Positions 1-11,689 of a DNA stretch of 64,000 nt are shown piece by piece (the stretch's first letter is position 1; each line of letters begins with the position of its first letter). The stretch comes from Laburnicola sp. R22_1 (taxonomy: Eukaryota > Ascomycota > Dothideomycetes > Pleosporales > Didymosphaeriaceae): the NCBI GenBank assembly GCA_014281115.1, contig JACONQ010000016.1, positions 806,001 to 870,000 of the forward strand. The letters run 5' to 3'. The notes below the pieces were generated by a model that saw nothing but the letters and a program-made list of their open reading frames with translations, was not told where the DNA came from and searched no databases. Position numbers and translations under genes: made by a program.

Positions 1-607
1 CTAACTAGTATACTAGGACTACCTTATATAGGGTAAGGTATACCTTTTACTTCCTATTAGTAATACTCTAAATAGAGCGGTATTTTAGTATAAATCTAGC
101 AACTTTAAGCAGATAGATTATTAGAGCGTACTTTTAGGCAGTGTTAGCATTAGTATTAGCATTAGCACTAGGGCCTAACAAATAGTAGAAAATAGAGCAA
201 TAGTATATTTCTTATTAAGATTAACCTTAATATAGAGATAGAGTGTTAGTATACCTATAGTATATATAAGCTTCTACCTAGTATATATTACTTATAAGTA
301 ATACACAAACTTACTAATATAGCTATTACTTTTAGTAATCTTTAAGAATAATAGTAGAGAGAGAAAATAGTGCAATGCACCTTTTTATTCCCTTTGCTCT
401 AAACTAGTATTGTAATATAGCCTTACCTATAGTTTTATATATAGATTTTTTTAGTTAGAGTAGGCGCGCCAAGCTTGCTTAGTAAGCTTATACTACACTA
501 ACCCTTTTTATTAACACCTTAAAATGCTTTTCTATGTATATAATAGTAGGAGAAATAACTGCTATTATTATAATATTTTTATTAAAAATTTCTTAGTCGT
601 AAAAAAA
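1..607 (+). mobile_element. 3' part of a ~1.15-kb retroposon (family R1), cut by window edge
   Basis: This stretch matches 58780-59408 over its whole length, starting with the same CTAACTAGTATACTAGGAC block and ending with the same 110-bp tail and A-run. The second copy is a complete insertion with a target duplication, so this one is probably the 3' half of the same element with its 5' end outside the window. No protein is recognisable. Sequence to the right of the A-run is unrelated to that of the other copy, as expected for a true 3' end. Confidence 0.6.
498..607 (+). repeat. Family A tail within R1 copy 1
   Basis: About 110 bp starting CTAACCC and ending in an A-run after TTAGTCGT. It contains the family A hairpin (arms related to AATAATAGTAG and CTACTATTATT). 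The same unit occurs alone at 1708-1818, 2086-2199, 5871-5963 and 51733-51843, and as the tail of the R1 copy ending at 59408. Confidence 0.7.
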
Positions 608-1693
608 CTATGACTATTAGAGAATGGGTAGTAGAGTAATATAGAGTATAATAAGAGGTAACTAAGTATATTAGATAGTAATAATAAATAAAATAAATTA
701 CTATAGGATAAAGATCTTCTATAAGTAATATTTTATACTAAAGGTTACTTAACCTATTTAACTTTAGTATATATTTAAATTTTATAATATTATCTGCCTT
801 TTTATAATTACTTTTACCCTAAAAGCGCTTTAGTATACTAAAATAGCTTTTATAGTTACTAACTAGCGCTATATATCTCTTTTAGTTAAAAGATATATTT
901 ATCTATACTTTAAGAACTTAAGTATTCTTATATAAAGCTATAGTTATAATTAGACGAAGTAACTAGCTATTTAGAAATTGCTAGAGTAAATAAGTAAAGA
1001 TAAATAAAGATTTAATAAAAGTAGTATAAGTATTTATAATAAGAAACTAATAAAAAATTATACTAGTTTTAATTAGGTAAGTAAGGTATTTATAGTATAC
1101 TATATCTTACGCTTTGTTTTAAATACTATACTACTTAATTTTAGTAAGTAGTCTAACTTTTACTACACTTACTTATAGTATAGTAATAGGCTAAACTAAC
1201 TAGTAGTAGAGTATAATTATTACTAGATTTCATTTTTTTACTAGCTTTCTAATTTTTTTCTTTACTTACATACTAGCTTTTTTTGTATAAACAAAGTCGC
1301 ATTCCCCAGCTATACTTTAGTAAAAGAAATAACTAGCTATAGCCTATTTTTCTGTGTACTAGCTCTTAGCAAAAAAATCTTAAATACACGTAACTAAGTT
1401 AATAACGCGCTTATTATTTAGTACCCCGCAAGGCCGTTACGTACACTAATAGGGTCGACTTAACTAAAGATTAAGTTATTTAGTACCTATAATTAGATAG
1501 CTACTAAAGAATTTAAAACTAGTATAGATAACTGGCTAAGTAATATTAGCTATCTAGTCTATTTACTATAAGATATAGTTAAGGCAGGTCTACTAAAAGA
1601 CTAGATTAATTATACTATTTTAAAAGTTATAACTAATAATTTATTTAAGCTATATATAATTTTTATATAACTCTTTATTTTTAAATATAAAAC
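608..1693. other. AT-rich degraded repeat DNA, no gene
   Basis: The stretch is rich in TA and poor in CA/TG, with stops in all frames. I see no recognisable protein, LTR or RNA gene. It is probably the remains of an older transposon. Confidence 0.5.
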
Positions 1694-1707
1694 TATTCTT
1701 TTATATA

Positions 1708-1818
1708 GTTTTTTATAACTAAGAGATTTCTAGTAAAAATATTATAATAATAGTAGTTATTTCTCCTACTATTATTAACACAGAAAAGCGTTTTAAGATA
1801 GTATTAATAAAAAGAAGT
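1708..1818 (-). mobile_element. Family A mini-retroposon, full copy
   Basis: A 111-bp copy reading on the minus strand, with its A-rich 3' end at the left (seen as a T-run). It is flanked by a perfect 14-bp direct repeat TATTCTTTTATATA at 1694-1707 and 1819-1832. The internal hairpin (arms of about 10 bp around TTATTTCTC) is intact. There are no terminal inverted repeats, and the long duplication plus A tail points to LINE-type target-primed insertion. Confidence 0.75.
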
Positions 1819-1900
1819 TATTCTTTTATATAAAGGCCTAAGTAATAATATAATAATATTTATATAATAATAATAGTTTCTTACTATTATATTATTAGTA

Positions 1901-2002
1901 TCACGCTCTTTTTAACTACTGAGTAGAAGGCTCTGCTTTTTTATTATATTATTTCAGATAAAAGCCTTTGCTATTCTACTCCTAGATAGTTAATTAATAA
2001 TA
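1901..2002 (-). mobile_element. Family B mini-retroposon
   Basis: A 102-bp mutated copy of the GCAGGGGGCTCTGC-hairpin family, flanked by a perfect 13-bp direct repeat TATATTATTAGTA at 1888-1900 and 2003-2015. Sense is taken as the strand that ends A-rich, which is minus here. Many CA/TG sites are mutated relative to the copy at 31831-31963. Confidence 0.75.
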
Positions 2003-2085
2003 TATATTATTAGTAAGGTTAAAGAATAAACTAAAATATAGTAGTAGGTAATTATTCACAAAAGGTATTTCTTATATAGTACTAG

Positions 2086-2199
2086 CTAACCCCTTTTATT
2101 AACACTACCTTAAAACTCTTTTCTATATTAACAATAATAGAAGGAATAACTACTATTATTATAATATTTTTATTAGAAACCCCTTAGTCGTAAAAAAAC
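2086..2199 (+). mobile_element. Family A mini-retroposon
   Basis: It begins CTAACCCC and ends AGTCGTAAAAAAA. The flanks carry a decayed target duplication: CTTATATAGTACTAG at 2071-2085 against CTTATATTACTAG at 2200-2212. The hairpin arms are still recognisable. Confidence 0.65.
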
Positions 2200-2225
2200 C
2201 TTATATTACTAGAGCACGCACGTAG

Positions 2226-2512
2226 TGTAAGGACGGTACACGGCCTTATAGGGCTAACCTATTAGAAACAACTAGAATAGTTAAAAGAGCTAGTTAAATT
2301 AATACTATTCTAAGATAGTAGATAAGAAAAGGATATAAGAGGTCCTTTTTTATATAGAGGGCAGCATAAGGTATAGGCCTACACTAACTACTACGCTAAT
2401 ACTAACTAGAAACGGCGCCTTTAGAAAGGTAAAAGGCGTAAATAGGGAAAATAGAGTGTAAAAGAAAGGTAATAGGGTGTGCTTAGTAGGAAGGCTAGTA
2501 AATACTATTATA
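2226..2512 (-). repeat. LTR-1 left long terminal repeat
   Basis: It is 287 bp, begins TGTAAGGACGG on the plus strand and ends TACTATTATA. It pairs with 5114-5400 at equal length, and the terminal TG/CA have partly changed to TA. Confidence 0.75.
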
Positions 2513-5113
2513 TAATCCCCTTTTTAAGGCCTAAAAATAAAAAGGAAAGTATTAAAAATAAGGTGTTTTAGTGGATTTTTAATGTAACTGGTACTATTTT
2601 AGCACTAAAGAGGGCTAGAATAGTGGTAATAGGCCTCTACAGTTCTAGTAATAGCCTTAGTTTTTAATTTAGATACTATTTAGTAGAGATATTAAGGAAA
2701 TTAGTTAGGAGTAAATTAGTGCTAGATTAAAAACTATATCTTAGTATTTAGTATTTTACTAATAAAGCGTATCTATAGCTCTAACACTATATAAAAATAT
2801 AGTTAGCTTAAAAAAATTTAGTTAGTTTATTATGCGCTAGCGTAATTATATTATATAAGACTTTCTAGTACTATAGAAAAGCATTTTAGAAAAATATATT
2901 AACCTAACTATATAGTTTTTAATTAGAGTAGAGTAGCTTATAAAGCTATAGGAGCTACTAGTATAGTAAGAATATTTAGAGATAAGAGTAGAGGTGCTAA
3001 AAACTATAAGTACCCTGTGTGCATAATAGCTAAGAAGCTGCTAAATTAGTAGTAAGCTAGCTAGAGTAAGAATAGCTAAAGGTAAGAATATTAAAAGCAA
3101 TAAGTGCCTACGCGTAGTAGGCTAGCTAGGGAGCTGCTTAACTAGCAATAAACTAGGCTATCTATTTTAGTAGCTTAGGGTGCCCTTAAGGGTAGAATAA
3201 GGTAACTAGTAATTTAGAGTAAGGGCTAATAGCTAAGAGGTAGCCCCTAATTATTAGCGTTCTAGAAGATTTTATTAGGTAGTTTGCTCTTAAATTTATT
3301 ATCTAAGTATCTTTTTATAAGAAGTTAGACTTAGGGTTAATTAGATTAGTAAATTTAGAATTATTATTCGAGAGGTTGTTATAATAGGTAGGCTCTTTAT
3401 CTTCTAATCTACGACTATAATAGGTAGTATTATTATCTTCTATGCTATTATTATAGTAAGTAATATTAAATTTATAAAAATTATACTTATTAAGTGCCTC
3501 TTCTCTAGTATAATTGCTATAGTCCTTACTAGGTTAGACATCTTGTAGCTTGTCTAGCTATTCTAGCAACAGCTAGAGAAAGGTAGTAGAAAGTATTTAG
3601 CTAAAGTAATTAGGCTTAGGCTTTACTTTAAAGTCTCTATTATTAGAAAGAGTAGTTAGAGTTGCCTAATATACATTAATTTTAGGACCCTTAAGAAATA
3701 ATAGTATAGAGTTATTAGATTTAGAAGCTAACTACTAGTAAGTTTAAAGCGAAAGTAAGGTTGTAATAAAAACGTTTAACTATAATCTATTAATAAGTTA
3801 AACTAAAAGGTAGCTAAGCAATATTAATAGCCTAGTAATTAGATATCTAGCTAAATACTTAATAGATAGTAGGTACAGGCTAAGGTAGTTATAGCAAAGA
3901 AAGTAGGTTCTTATAACTAGTACTACTCTAGTTTAAATATAAGCTTAACTAAGGTCTAAAATAGTAAAAAATTAGGGTAGAGTGTATAAGGCTACTTAGT
4001 AAGGTACATTAGTAAAAGATTAGGGTAGACTAAATAAAGCTACTTAGTAAGGTTAGCGCTAGTATAATCTAGTGTTTAGGTTTTCTAAGTATTAGAGTAA
4101 GTTACTAGGAGTGTCTATTGCATAGGTAGTAAGAAAAAATAAGAAAAAATATCTAAAAGATTAATAGTTAGGCTTAGTAGGGTACCTAAATTTAGTAGAT
4201 CTAGGTATCTTATAAGTGCGAGCTAGCGCGCTTAGTAAGCAAAGTAGGGCGCTTTATAAAAACGGTAAAAGTATTACTTATATAAAATTTTTATAGATAG
4301 TACTATAGCGCCTTTAGAGCCTAATTCTAAGTTCTTTTACTTAGTGCCTTTAGTCCTTATAGTATAACACTAATTAGGTATTATAAGCAAATTAGTATTT
4401 AGAAGTAATATAGTTGTTATTTATTATTATTTAGAAATGTTTAGAGCGGCCTTTTAATAGACTAGAAGGATTTCTTTTAGTAAATCTAGGTATAATCTAT
4501 TAAACTAGAGTATAAAGTCTTATAAAAGTAACTAATAGGACTTCCTACTACTTACGCTATAATTAGTAGCTAGTAAACTTAGAATTCTAGCCTCTCTAAA
4601 TAGGCCTTAGTAAAGTTTTAATTCTACTAGTGTAAAGTAGTACTACTACTTTTGCAACTTAGTAATATTTCTTAATAGACTATAGTAGCGTAACCTATTA
4701 AACTAGTCTTTTATAGGGGTAACTAACTAGGAGTAGCCTCTCTTAATAGACCTTAGCGTAGTATAATAACTGCCTAGCACTAAAGTAACTAATAAACTAA
4801 TATACTCTTACTAACTCGCAGTAGGCAAAGAAGTGTAGAAGTAGCCTCTTTTAATAAACCTTAGCATAGTGTAATAACTACCTAGTATAACTAGTAACTA
4901 ATAAACTAATATACTCTTACTTACTTATAGTAGGTAGAGAAGTTATAATAGCAGCCTTATAAACCTTAGCGTAGTATAATAACTGCCTAGCATAACTAGT
5001 AACTAATAAAGTAAAACTTCTACTAATTTAACTACCTATAGGCAGCGTCTTAAGGGAGAAGTAGATATTATATTGCTGTCTATAGCTAAATAAAAAGTTT
5101 AGTCTTAGAATAA
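2513..5113. other. LTR-1 interior, no recognisable protein
   Basis: RIP-degraded DNA with stops in every frame. I could not find reverse transcriptase, integrase or zinc-knuckle motifs. Apart from the tandem repeat at 4733-5020, nothing can be assigned. Confidence 0.5.
4733..5020. repeat. 108-110 bp tandem repeat, ~2.7 copies
   Basis: Units begin GTAGCCTC at 4733, GTAGCCTC at 4841 and GCAGCCTT at 4951. They share a CTTAGCGTAGTATAATAACT core followed by a TAACTAATAAACTAATATAC segment. The repeat lies inside the LTR-1 interior. Confidence 0.75.
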
Positions 5114-5400
5114 TATAAGGGCGGTACACAGTCTTATAGGGCTAACCTATTAGAGATAGCTAAAATAGTTAAAAAAGCTAGTTAAATTAATACTATTTTA
5201 AGATAGTAGATAAGAAAGGAACATAGGAGACCCTTTCTTATATAGAGGGCAGTGTAAGACATAGGCCTACACTAACTACTATATTAATACTAACTAGGAA
5301 AAGTATTTTTACGAAGATAAATGGCGCAAATAGGGGAAATAGAATATAAAAGAAAGGTAATAGGGCGTGCTTAGTAGGAAGGCTAGCAAGTACTATTACA
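5114..5400 (-). repeat. LTR-1 right long terminal repeat
   Basis: 287 bp, beginning TATAAGGGCGG (the first TG now TA) and ending TACTATTACA. It is homologous to 2226-2512 along its length. Confidence 0.75.
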
Positions 5401-5612
5401 CATAGCTATAGTAGAAAAGCTCTTAGTAGTAATTAAAATTTTATAGGTGTATAAAAATAATAAAAAGTAATAGTAGTAGTATAATAAGAGTAAAGGTAAG
5501 TTATAGTAGTAGTAAGATTCTAGAGAGTAGTATATAGCTTAATAGTTATAAGAGAAAATCTATTATAAAAAGTAATACAATAGTTAAATTAGTTACTATT
5601 ATAATTATTATT

Positions 5613-5780
5613 TTTTATGCTCTTTTTAATTACTAAGTACAGGGCTCTGCTTTTTTATCGCGAAAATAGTCTCTAATTTACAAAGTGATTAACGTTTGTT
5701 TTTTGCTTTTATATTTTTTATTATGTTATTTAAGGTAAAAGCCTTTATTATTCTACTCCTAGATAGTTAATTAATAACAC
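5613..5780 (-). mobile_element. Family B mini-retroposon with ~60-bp internal extension
   Basis: It is flanked by a perfect 12-bp direct repeat ATAATTATTATT at 5601-5612 and 5781-5792. It has the family B hairpin and the AAAGCC / AGTTAATTAAT blocks, but about 60 extra bases (around 5661-5725, containing GTGATTAACGTTTG) separate the hairpin from the rest. Either this is a longer subtype or something was inserted into it. Confidence 0.65.
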
Positions 5781-5860
5781 ATAATTATTATTATTATTAT
5801 AGTAAAAAATATTATTAAAGAAATTATTAATTATATAATATAGTGGTTTATTAAATAGCT
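5781..5860. repeat. AT-rich repeat shared with 22637-22727 (inverted)
   Basis: The block with core GTAAAAAATATTATTAAAG followed by AAATTATTAATTA matches the reverse complement of the stretch near 22640-22727. The copy beside the genes is less mutated. The element type is unknown. Confidence 0.5.
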
Positions 5861-5870
5861 AGCTATATAG

Positions 5871-5963
5871 TTTTTTTGCGACTAATAGGCTTCTAATAAA
5901 AGATAATAATAATAGTAGTTATTTCTCCTATTATTATTAACACAGAAAAGCGTTTTAAGATAG
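5871..5963 (-). mobile_element. Family A mini-retroposon, 5'-truncated
   Basis: The minus-strand 3' end is the T-run plus GCGACTA at the left. The copy stops before the CTAACCCC start seen in full copies, so it is truncated at its 5' end, as LINE-mobilised copies often are. The hairpin is intact. I see no clear target duplication. Confidence 0.55.
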
Positions 5964-5987
5964 CCTCTAATAGTTATAGTGTCTTTT

Positions 5988-6217
5988 ACTTTACTCTTCT
6001 TTATATATAGTATAGACTTAACCTTAGTTAGAATCTCTATATAATAAAAATCTTTAATAGAGTATTAATAGTACAATTATTATTATTTTATATATATTTT
6101 ATTACTACTACTATATACTAGGTACTATATTTTAGTGCCTTTTATTTTACTTCTCTCTATATATAGTGTAGACTTAACTTTAGTTAGAATCTCTATATAA
6201 TAAAGATCTTTAATATA
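5988..6217 (+). repeat. Family C repeat, one partial and one longer copy in tandem
   Basis: Two consecutive mutated copies of the element best preserved (inverted) at 49578-49739. Both show blocks corresponding to TAGTGCCTTCTATTTTACTC and GGTTAGAATCTCCAC, and end near ATCTTTAATA. A third copy is at about 23830-23995. Confidence 0.6.
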
Positions 6218-6545
6218 GGCATAGTGTTAACTTAGGGTATGCTAGGGGCTCTTTAGCTAATTACGTATAGGCCGCCTAGGGCACTAGAGATTTCTACCTT
6301 ACGTGTCCTAAAGGTAGGTTATTCGAAGAGACCGCTCTGTATCTAGAACATTCTAACTACTAACTAGATGAATAAATTCATGCAATTGTGGACAACTTAA
6401 GACTAATATATTATTATTAATCTATTTTGCCACTCTGGTTTGCAATTAGCTAACTGCTATATACCTTTAATATTAGGCACTATGTAATAAAAAGATCCGT
6501 AGTTTGACTCGATAAATACCACCCCTGCTTTTCTCTAGACGAAAA
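6218..6545. other. Low-copy spacer before pogo element 1, no gene
   Basis: The stretch keeps many CA and TG dinucleotides and matches nothing else in the window, so it is probably a remnant of unique sequence between transposon insertions. I see no convincing coding region. Confidence 0.45.
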
Positions 6546-6547
6546 TA

Positions 6548-6630
6548 AGCTAGCGCATATAGTCGCCGCCCACATAGGGTTGCCGCCCACCCCGCCAAAA
6601 CGCGACACCTGCACAAAACACGCGATATCT
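6548..6630 (+). repeat. P1 left terminal inverted repeat
   Basis: 83 bp, matching the reverse complement of 8255-8337. It contains the octamer GCCGCCCA twice, which may be the transposase binding unit. Confidence 0.9.
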
Positions 6631-6649
6631 CTCCACAACGCTCATTAAT

Positions 6650-8230
6650 ATGGACCCCCACAAAGAAGCTATACAATTAGCTATTAGCGATTTTAACACT
6701 GGCCTTTATCCAAGCCTACGCGCTGTAGCGAAGGCATATAACATCCCTTAATCTACCCTCTAAGGCCGACTAGGTGGCGCAACAAACAGCGCGATTTGCC
6801 ATTAACACCAGCAGAGATTAACTCCTGCACAGGAGGACTTCCTAGTAGACTAGATCCTCGAAGAAGACACACGCGCCTGCCCTCCCTCGCACGCTTGCGC
6901 TTAAGAAATAGCGAATCAAATTCTGCGTATAAATGGCAACAACTAGCCTGTTAACAAGCTCTGGCTCTTACACTTCCTTAGGCGCCAGTCATATGTTGCC
7001 TCTATAGTTAGTAGAAAGCTAGAGGCTTAGAGAGCTAATGCAGCAACACTAGAGCAGCTACGCGCGTTCCTAGAGCTCTATAAGTAGACTTAATAGCAGC
7101 TTAATATACAGGTGGAGAATACCTACAATATAGATAAGACTAGCGTGGCTCTAGGAGTATGTATAAACACTAGAGTACTCTCTAGTAGTTAGAAGAAGAA
7201 GGCTTACATTCGGTCTCTAGAGAATTATAAGTGGGTCTCTATAATTAAGTGCGTATTGGCGATAGGGTAGAAACTACGCTGCGCAGTCATCTTCAAAGGC
7301 CAGAGCCTATAGACTACCTGGTTCCTAGCTAAATCTGTGCCTAGCTAGCTCTATACAACCTCTGAGAACAGATAGACGTTGAAAGCAATAGGTGTTAAGT
7401 GGCTACAGCGTATATTTATACCTAAGACAGCTGTAGGTAATAGCTAGTACCACCTTCTTATTCTTAACGGTCACGGCAGCTATATTAATATAGACTTCCT
7501 ATGGCTCTGTAGGCTGCATTGTATACAGCTCCTATATCTACCTACGCACACCTTACACATCCTACAGCCTCTAGATCTCGCTCCTTTCTCTGTAATTAAG
7601 TCCAGCTATAGGCGTTAGATCCAGGAGCTTGCATTACTTGACGACGCTACGCCTATTAAGAAGAAGCGCTTTATCACCTGCTATTACTAAGCTAGGAAGA
7701 AAGGCTTCACAGAGCGTGTAATTCGAGCTGGCTAGCAGGTATCTAGCATCTGCCTATTTAACATCAATCACGTGCTCAGCTCGTCGCAGGTCTCTTAGAG
7801 GCCTACTACGCCTACTCGTCAGCAGCAGCCTTAGCAGCAGCTCTAGAGCTTCCTCTCTACTCCTTAGGGCCCTCGCGATCTCTATATAGCGCAGCACAGC
7901 GTCCAGAGCGTTAAGAATCTAGGTCGTACAACCCGGCTACTCCTATAAAAAGCAGGTAAGGCTCTAGCAACTGCAAATGCTAGAGCTGCAGGCCTAGAAG
8001 CAGAGAAAAGACAACTTAAGCAGCAGCTAGAGATATCTACCTCTTAGCGTTAGCGTAAGCGCGTTCAAGTAGACCCGAATCAACGCTTTGTAAAAGTAGA
8101 GAGTATCAGGGAGGCTATATGCGTAGCTAAGGCTTTAGCAGCTAAACCACGTATATTTACTATATTAAGCACTTTAGAAACAGCTGCTATAGCTATAGCC
8201 GCTACAGCGCTTAAATCTATGTGTAGTTAA
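6650..8230 (+). pseudogene. P1 transposase (pogo/Fot1 family), RIP-inactivated
   Basis: From the ATG at 6650 to the TAA at 8228-8230 one frame stays continuous (about 526 codons) without a net frameshift, but it holds about 26 internal stops. All are TAA or TAG and most fall where Gln or Trp is expected. The N-terminus reads MDPHKEAIQLAISDFN and RAVAKAYNIP, a psq-type helix-turn-helix of pogo transposases. The DDE domain follows: YNIDKTSVALGV (first Asp kept), LNGHGSYINIDF (second catalytic Asp now Asn, a TGAC to TAAC change) and LQPLDLAPFS (third Asp kept). The protein would have cut and pasted the element at TA sites. The inverted repeats flank it closely, so it was an autonomous element. 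It cannot be active now. Confidence 0.9.
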
Positions 8231-8254
8231 TGGCAATTGTAATTAGCGTTGCTA

Positions 8255-8337
8255 AGATATCGCGGGTTTTGTACAGGTGTCGCGTTTTGGCGGGATGGGC
8301 GGCAACCCTATATGGGCGGCGACTATATGCGCTAGCT
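8255..8337 (-). repeat. P1 right terminal inverted repeat
   Basis: Inverted partner of 6548-6630. The four or so differences are mainly C to T, as expected from RIP. Confidence 0.9.
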
Positions 8338-8339
8338 TA

Positions 8340-8415
8340 ATACTATTAGCAAAGATACATTGTGTAAAATCGTTTATAGCACAGCAAACACAGTCCTACT
8401 TATTTAGTCGAATAC
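8340..8415. other. Short unique spacer between P1 and the copia element
   Basis: About 75 bp with normal CA/TG content (for example AAACACAGTCC). It is probably original flanking DNA into which both elements inserted. Confidence 0.45.
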
Positions 8416-8420
8416 CTTTC

Positions 8421-9353
8421 TATAAAAAGTGAATAAATAGATAAGAAGGTAATTAAGTTAGTATTGTTAAACTAGTTAATTAATTTTAATAAACTGGCTA
8501 CCTAGCAATCTATATACAAAACAATTTAGACTAACGAATACTTAGTTTTATATAGTTTAATTATGCTTTTAACTTTTATACATGCTAGTATTTTAAACTA
8601 ATATTTAAACTAGTGTTTTATATGCAATAGTATTTAATATACAAGCTATTATTTTACATACAGACTAGTATTCTATATATAAGCTATTATTTTATATGTA
8701 AACTAGTGTTTTTTATACAAACTAGTATTTTATATACAAACTAGTATTTTATATATAAGCTATTATTTTATATATAAACTTTGTTTTACTATTGCTTAGT
8801 TATAATATTAACGTCTTATTTTAGAATAATTTATTACTCCTTAGTTTATTATACGCTAATGTATTTTTATATTATAAAATAAGTCTTTTATATATTATAT
8901 TTTATTTTTAGTAATAAGTAATTTAATATATATAATATTTTCTTATTTAGTATATTATTTTTAATCTTTTTTATTAGTTGCTTAAAATTGTTAAAGTGCT
9001 TAATTGCGACAAGTTATCAAAAGTTATTAATTTAGAAAAATTAATTACGAGCTTATTTATATTATAATAGCGTATTGTATAATATTATTAGGTTAGTTTT
9101 ATATTATATTTTGTTTTTAGTTTTAAGTAATTTAATATATATAATATTAGATTTCTTATAATTATTATTTAGTAAACTTTTTATACATTACTTAAAGTTA
9201 ACTTTGGCTTTAATTGCAACTTATTATCGGAACGACTATTTTAGTTTATTTTTAGGTAGCTTATAGTTATTTATCTATTTATCTTTTATTATAACAGCGA
9301 AATTCTAACATGTTATTTTATTATTTATTTTGCTTACTAATATAGTATTAATA
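8421..9353 (-). repeat. Copia left LTR (3' LTR), 933 bp
   Basis: It starts TATAAAAAGT and ends TATTAATA, with the canonical TG/CA termini changed to TA by RIP. Next to it inside, the minus strand has a short purine tract (ACGGGGACG, complement of 9354 onward). Confidence 0.85.
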
Positions 9354-9898
9354 CGTCCCCGTAAGTAATATATACTGTATTTAGAATATTTCGCTTTTTA
9401 CTATTATAGTTTTAACTCTTTTTATTTTATAATAAGACTTTAAAATATATAGTTATAGGTATTATTATTAAGAGCTTTTATTAATATATTTACTAGTTTT
9501 TTTATAGGTATATAGTCTAGATTTATTATTTTTTCTTATATTTTTTCTCTTACGTAGTGATATTGTATATTAATGTGTTTAGTTTTACTATAATGTTCAG
9601 AATTAAATGCTAAATTAATAGCAGGTTTATTATTAGAGACTATAAAGAAATTAGAAGTTTTTATATTTAATAGTTTATTAGTTTCTAATTATTTATATAT
9701 ATTTATTAAATAGGTGTATTCTTTTATAGCTTCTTTTAGAGCCATATACTTAGCTTTACATATTAATAAAGCAGTTAATTTTTATAGTTTACTAGCCTAA
9801 CTAATAGGTGTTTTATTAAAGGTAAATATATAACTAGTAGTGCTTTTTCTAGTTATTAGATCGTCACTCTAGTTAGCGTCTATATATCTAATTAAGTT

Positions 9899-10443
<545 letters not shown>

Positions 10444-11620
10444 AGTATAGGCCTAAGTTTGTTACTTTATTTAACTATTTAAATATTCTATTAATAGCAA
10501 TATAGTGTTATTTATTAGGATTTAACATATGTCTAGCGTAATTATATACACTAAATACTATATCTAATCTTATATAGGTTGTTAGATAGATTAAACTACC
10601 TATATATTATTAATATAACTTAATTTCTTCTAAAGAAGCTTGTTTAGCATTTTTATTTAATTTAATTCCTAGATCGCTAGGCGAATTAATTGGATTTAGG
10701 TTTAGTTTATTATATTTTTAAGCATATTATTAATATATTTACTTTGTTTTAGATAAAGTGTTTTTTTCTATTGTTAATAATTTTCATACCTAGAAAGTAA
10801 CTAGCTTCCCTAGGTCACTAACGTCTAGTAATGTATTTAATTTAGTTTTTAATATAGTAATAGTTTCTAGATTTTTACTAATTACTAGTATATTATCTAT
10901 ATAGACAATTAAGAAGACTTTTTCTTCTAAATTTGTTATTTTATTAGTGAAAATTCCTTGTTTAGTAAAGATAGAATAAAAACCTAGTTGTTATAATTTA
11001 TCTTTTAGGTATAGATACTAAGCTCTAGGAGCTTGTTTTAGGCCATATAAGGATTTATTTAATTTACAGACTTTATGTCTAAATTTATTAAAACTAATAG
11101 GTTGTTTTATATAGATTTTAGAATCTATAGGGATATATAAAAAGGCGTTTTTAATATCTAATTAATATATTTCAAGATCTAAAAATAGACAAAAAATAGT
11201 AATAGCCTTATAATTTTAATTCTTGTTGTATTAGCAAAGGTTTCTAGATAATCTAAGTCATAAACTTGACTATAACCTTTTACTACCCATCGGGCTTTAT
11301 ATTTTAATAGATTATTATTTTTATCTGTTTTAATTTTAAAAACGCAACGACCTTTTAAAGGTTTTCTATTATTAGGTAAATCTACTATTTCCTAAGTATT
11401 TTAATTATTTAGTTGACTAATTTCTAGTTCTATAGCTTTTAGCTAATTATCTTTATCTTTACTATTTATAGCTTCTTTGTAGCTAGTTAGTTTATTATTT
11501 TTAGTTATTAATAAGGCTAGTTTATCTATTAACTCATCTGAGTTTTCTAAAATTATTCTTTTAAAGTTTTGCCTTGTATTATAGGTATTAGAAATATTTC
11601 TTTTATTATTATTATTAATA

Positions 11621-11682
11621 ACGTGGTGTACTAGCGAGTAACCTATACTAGTAAGCGCGCCACCTTTGCCAAGACTCCACTA
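11621..11682 (+). repeat. P2 left terminal inverted repeat
   Basis: Pairs with 13423-13484, with scattered C/T and G/A differences. It shares CTAGCGAGTAACC, CTAGTAAGCGCG and ACCTTTGC blocks with its partner. Confidence 0.88.
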
Positions 11683-11689
11683 AACCATT

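Larger units (their letters stand above)
2226..5400 (-). mobile_element. LTR retroelement with 287-bp LTRs (LTR-1), 3.2 kb
   Basis: Two homologous 287-bp direct repeats bound the element. The 5-bp flanks are CGTAG (2221-2225) and CATAG (5401-5405), a target duplication with one transition. A purine tract next to the left LTR on the minus strand (AAAAAGGGGAT, complement of 2513-2523) suggests minus orientation. The 2.6-kb interior has no recognisable Gag or Pol, so this may be a non-autonomous or heavily decayed element. A solo LTR of the same family lies at 63381-63667. Confidence 0.7.
6548..8337 (+). mobile_element. pogo/Fot1-type Tc1-mariner DNA transposon (element P1)
   Basis: A 1,790-bp element with about 83-bp terminal inverted repeats that differ at only a few positions, mostly C/T. 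A TA dinucleotide at 6546-6547 and 8338-8339 is the expected Tc1/mariner duplication. It encodes one transposase, now a pseudogene. The ends begin AGCTAGCGCATATAGTCGCC. Confidence 0.9.

Noticed and set aside
6473..6676. 67-codon minus-strand frame across the left end of P1
   Set aside because: It runs through the terminal inverted repeat in the direction opposite to the transposase and has no domain.
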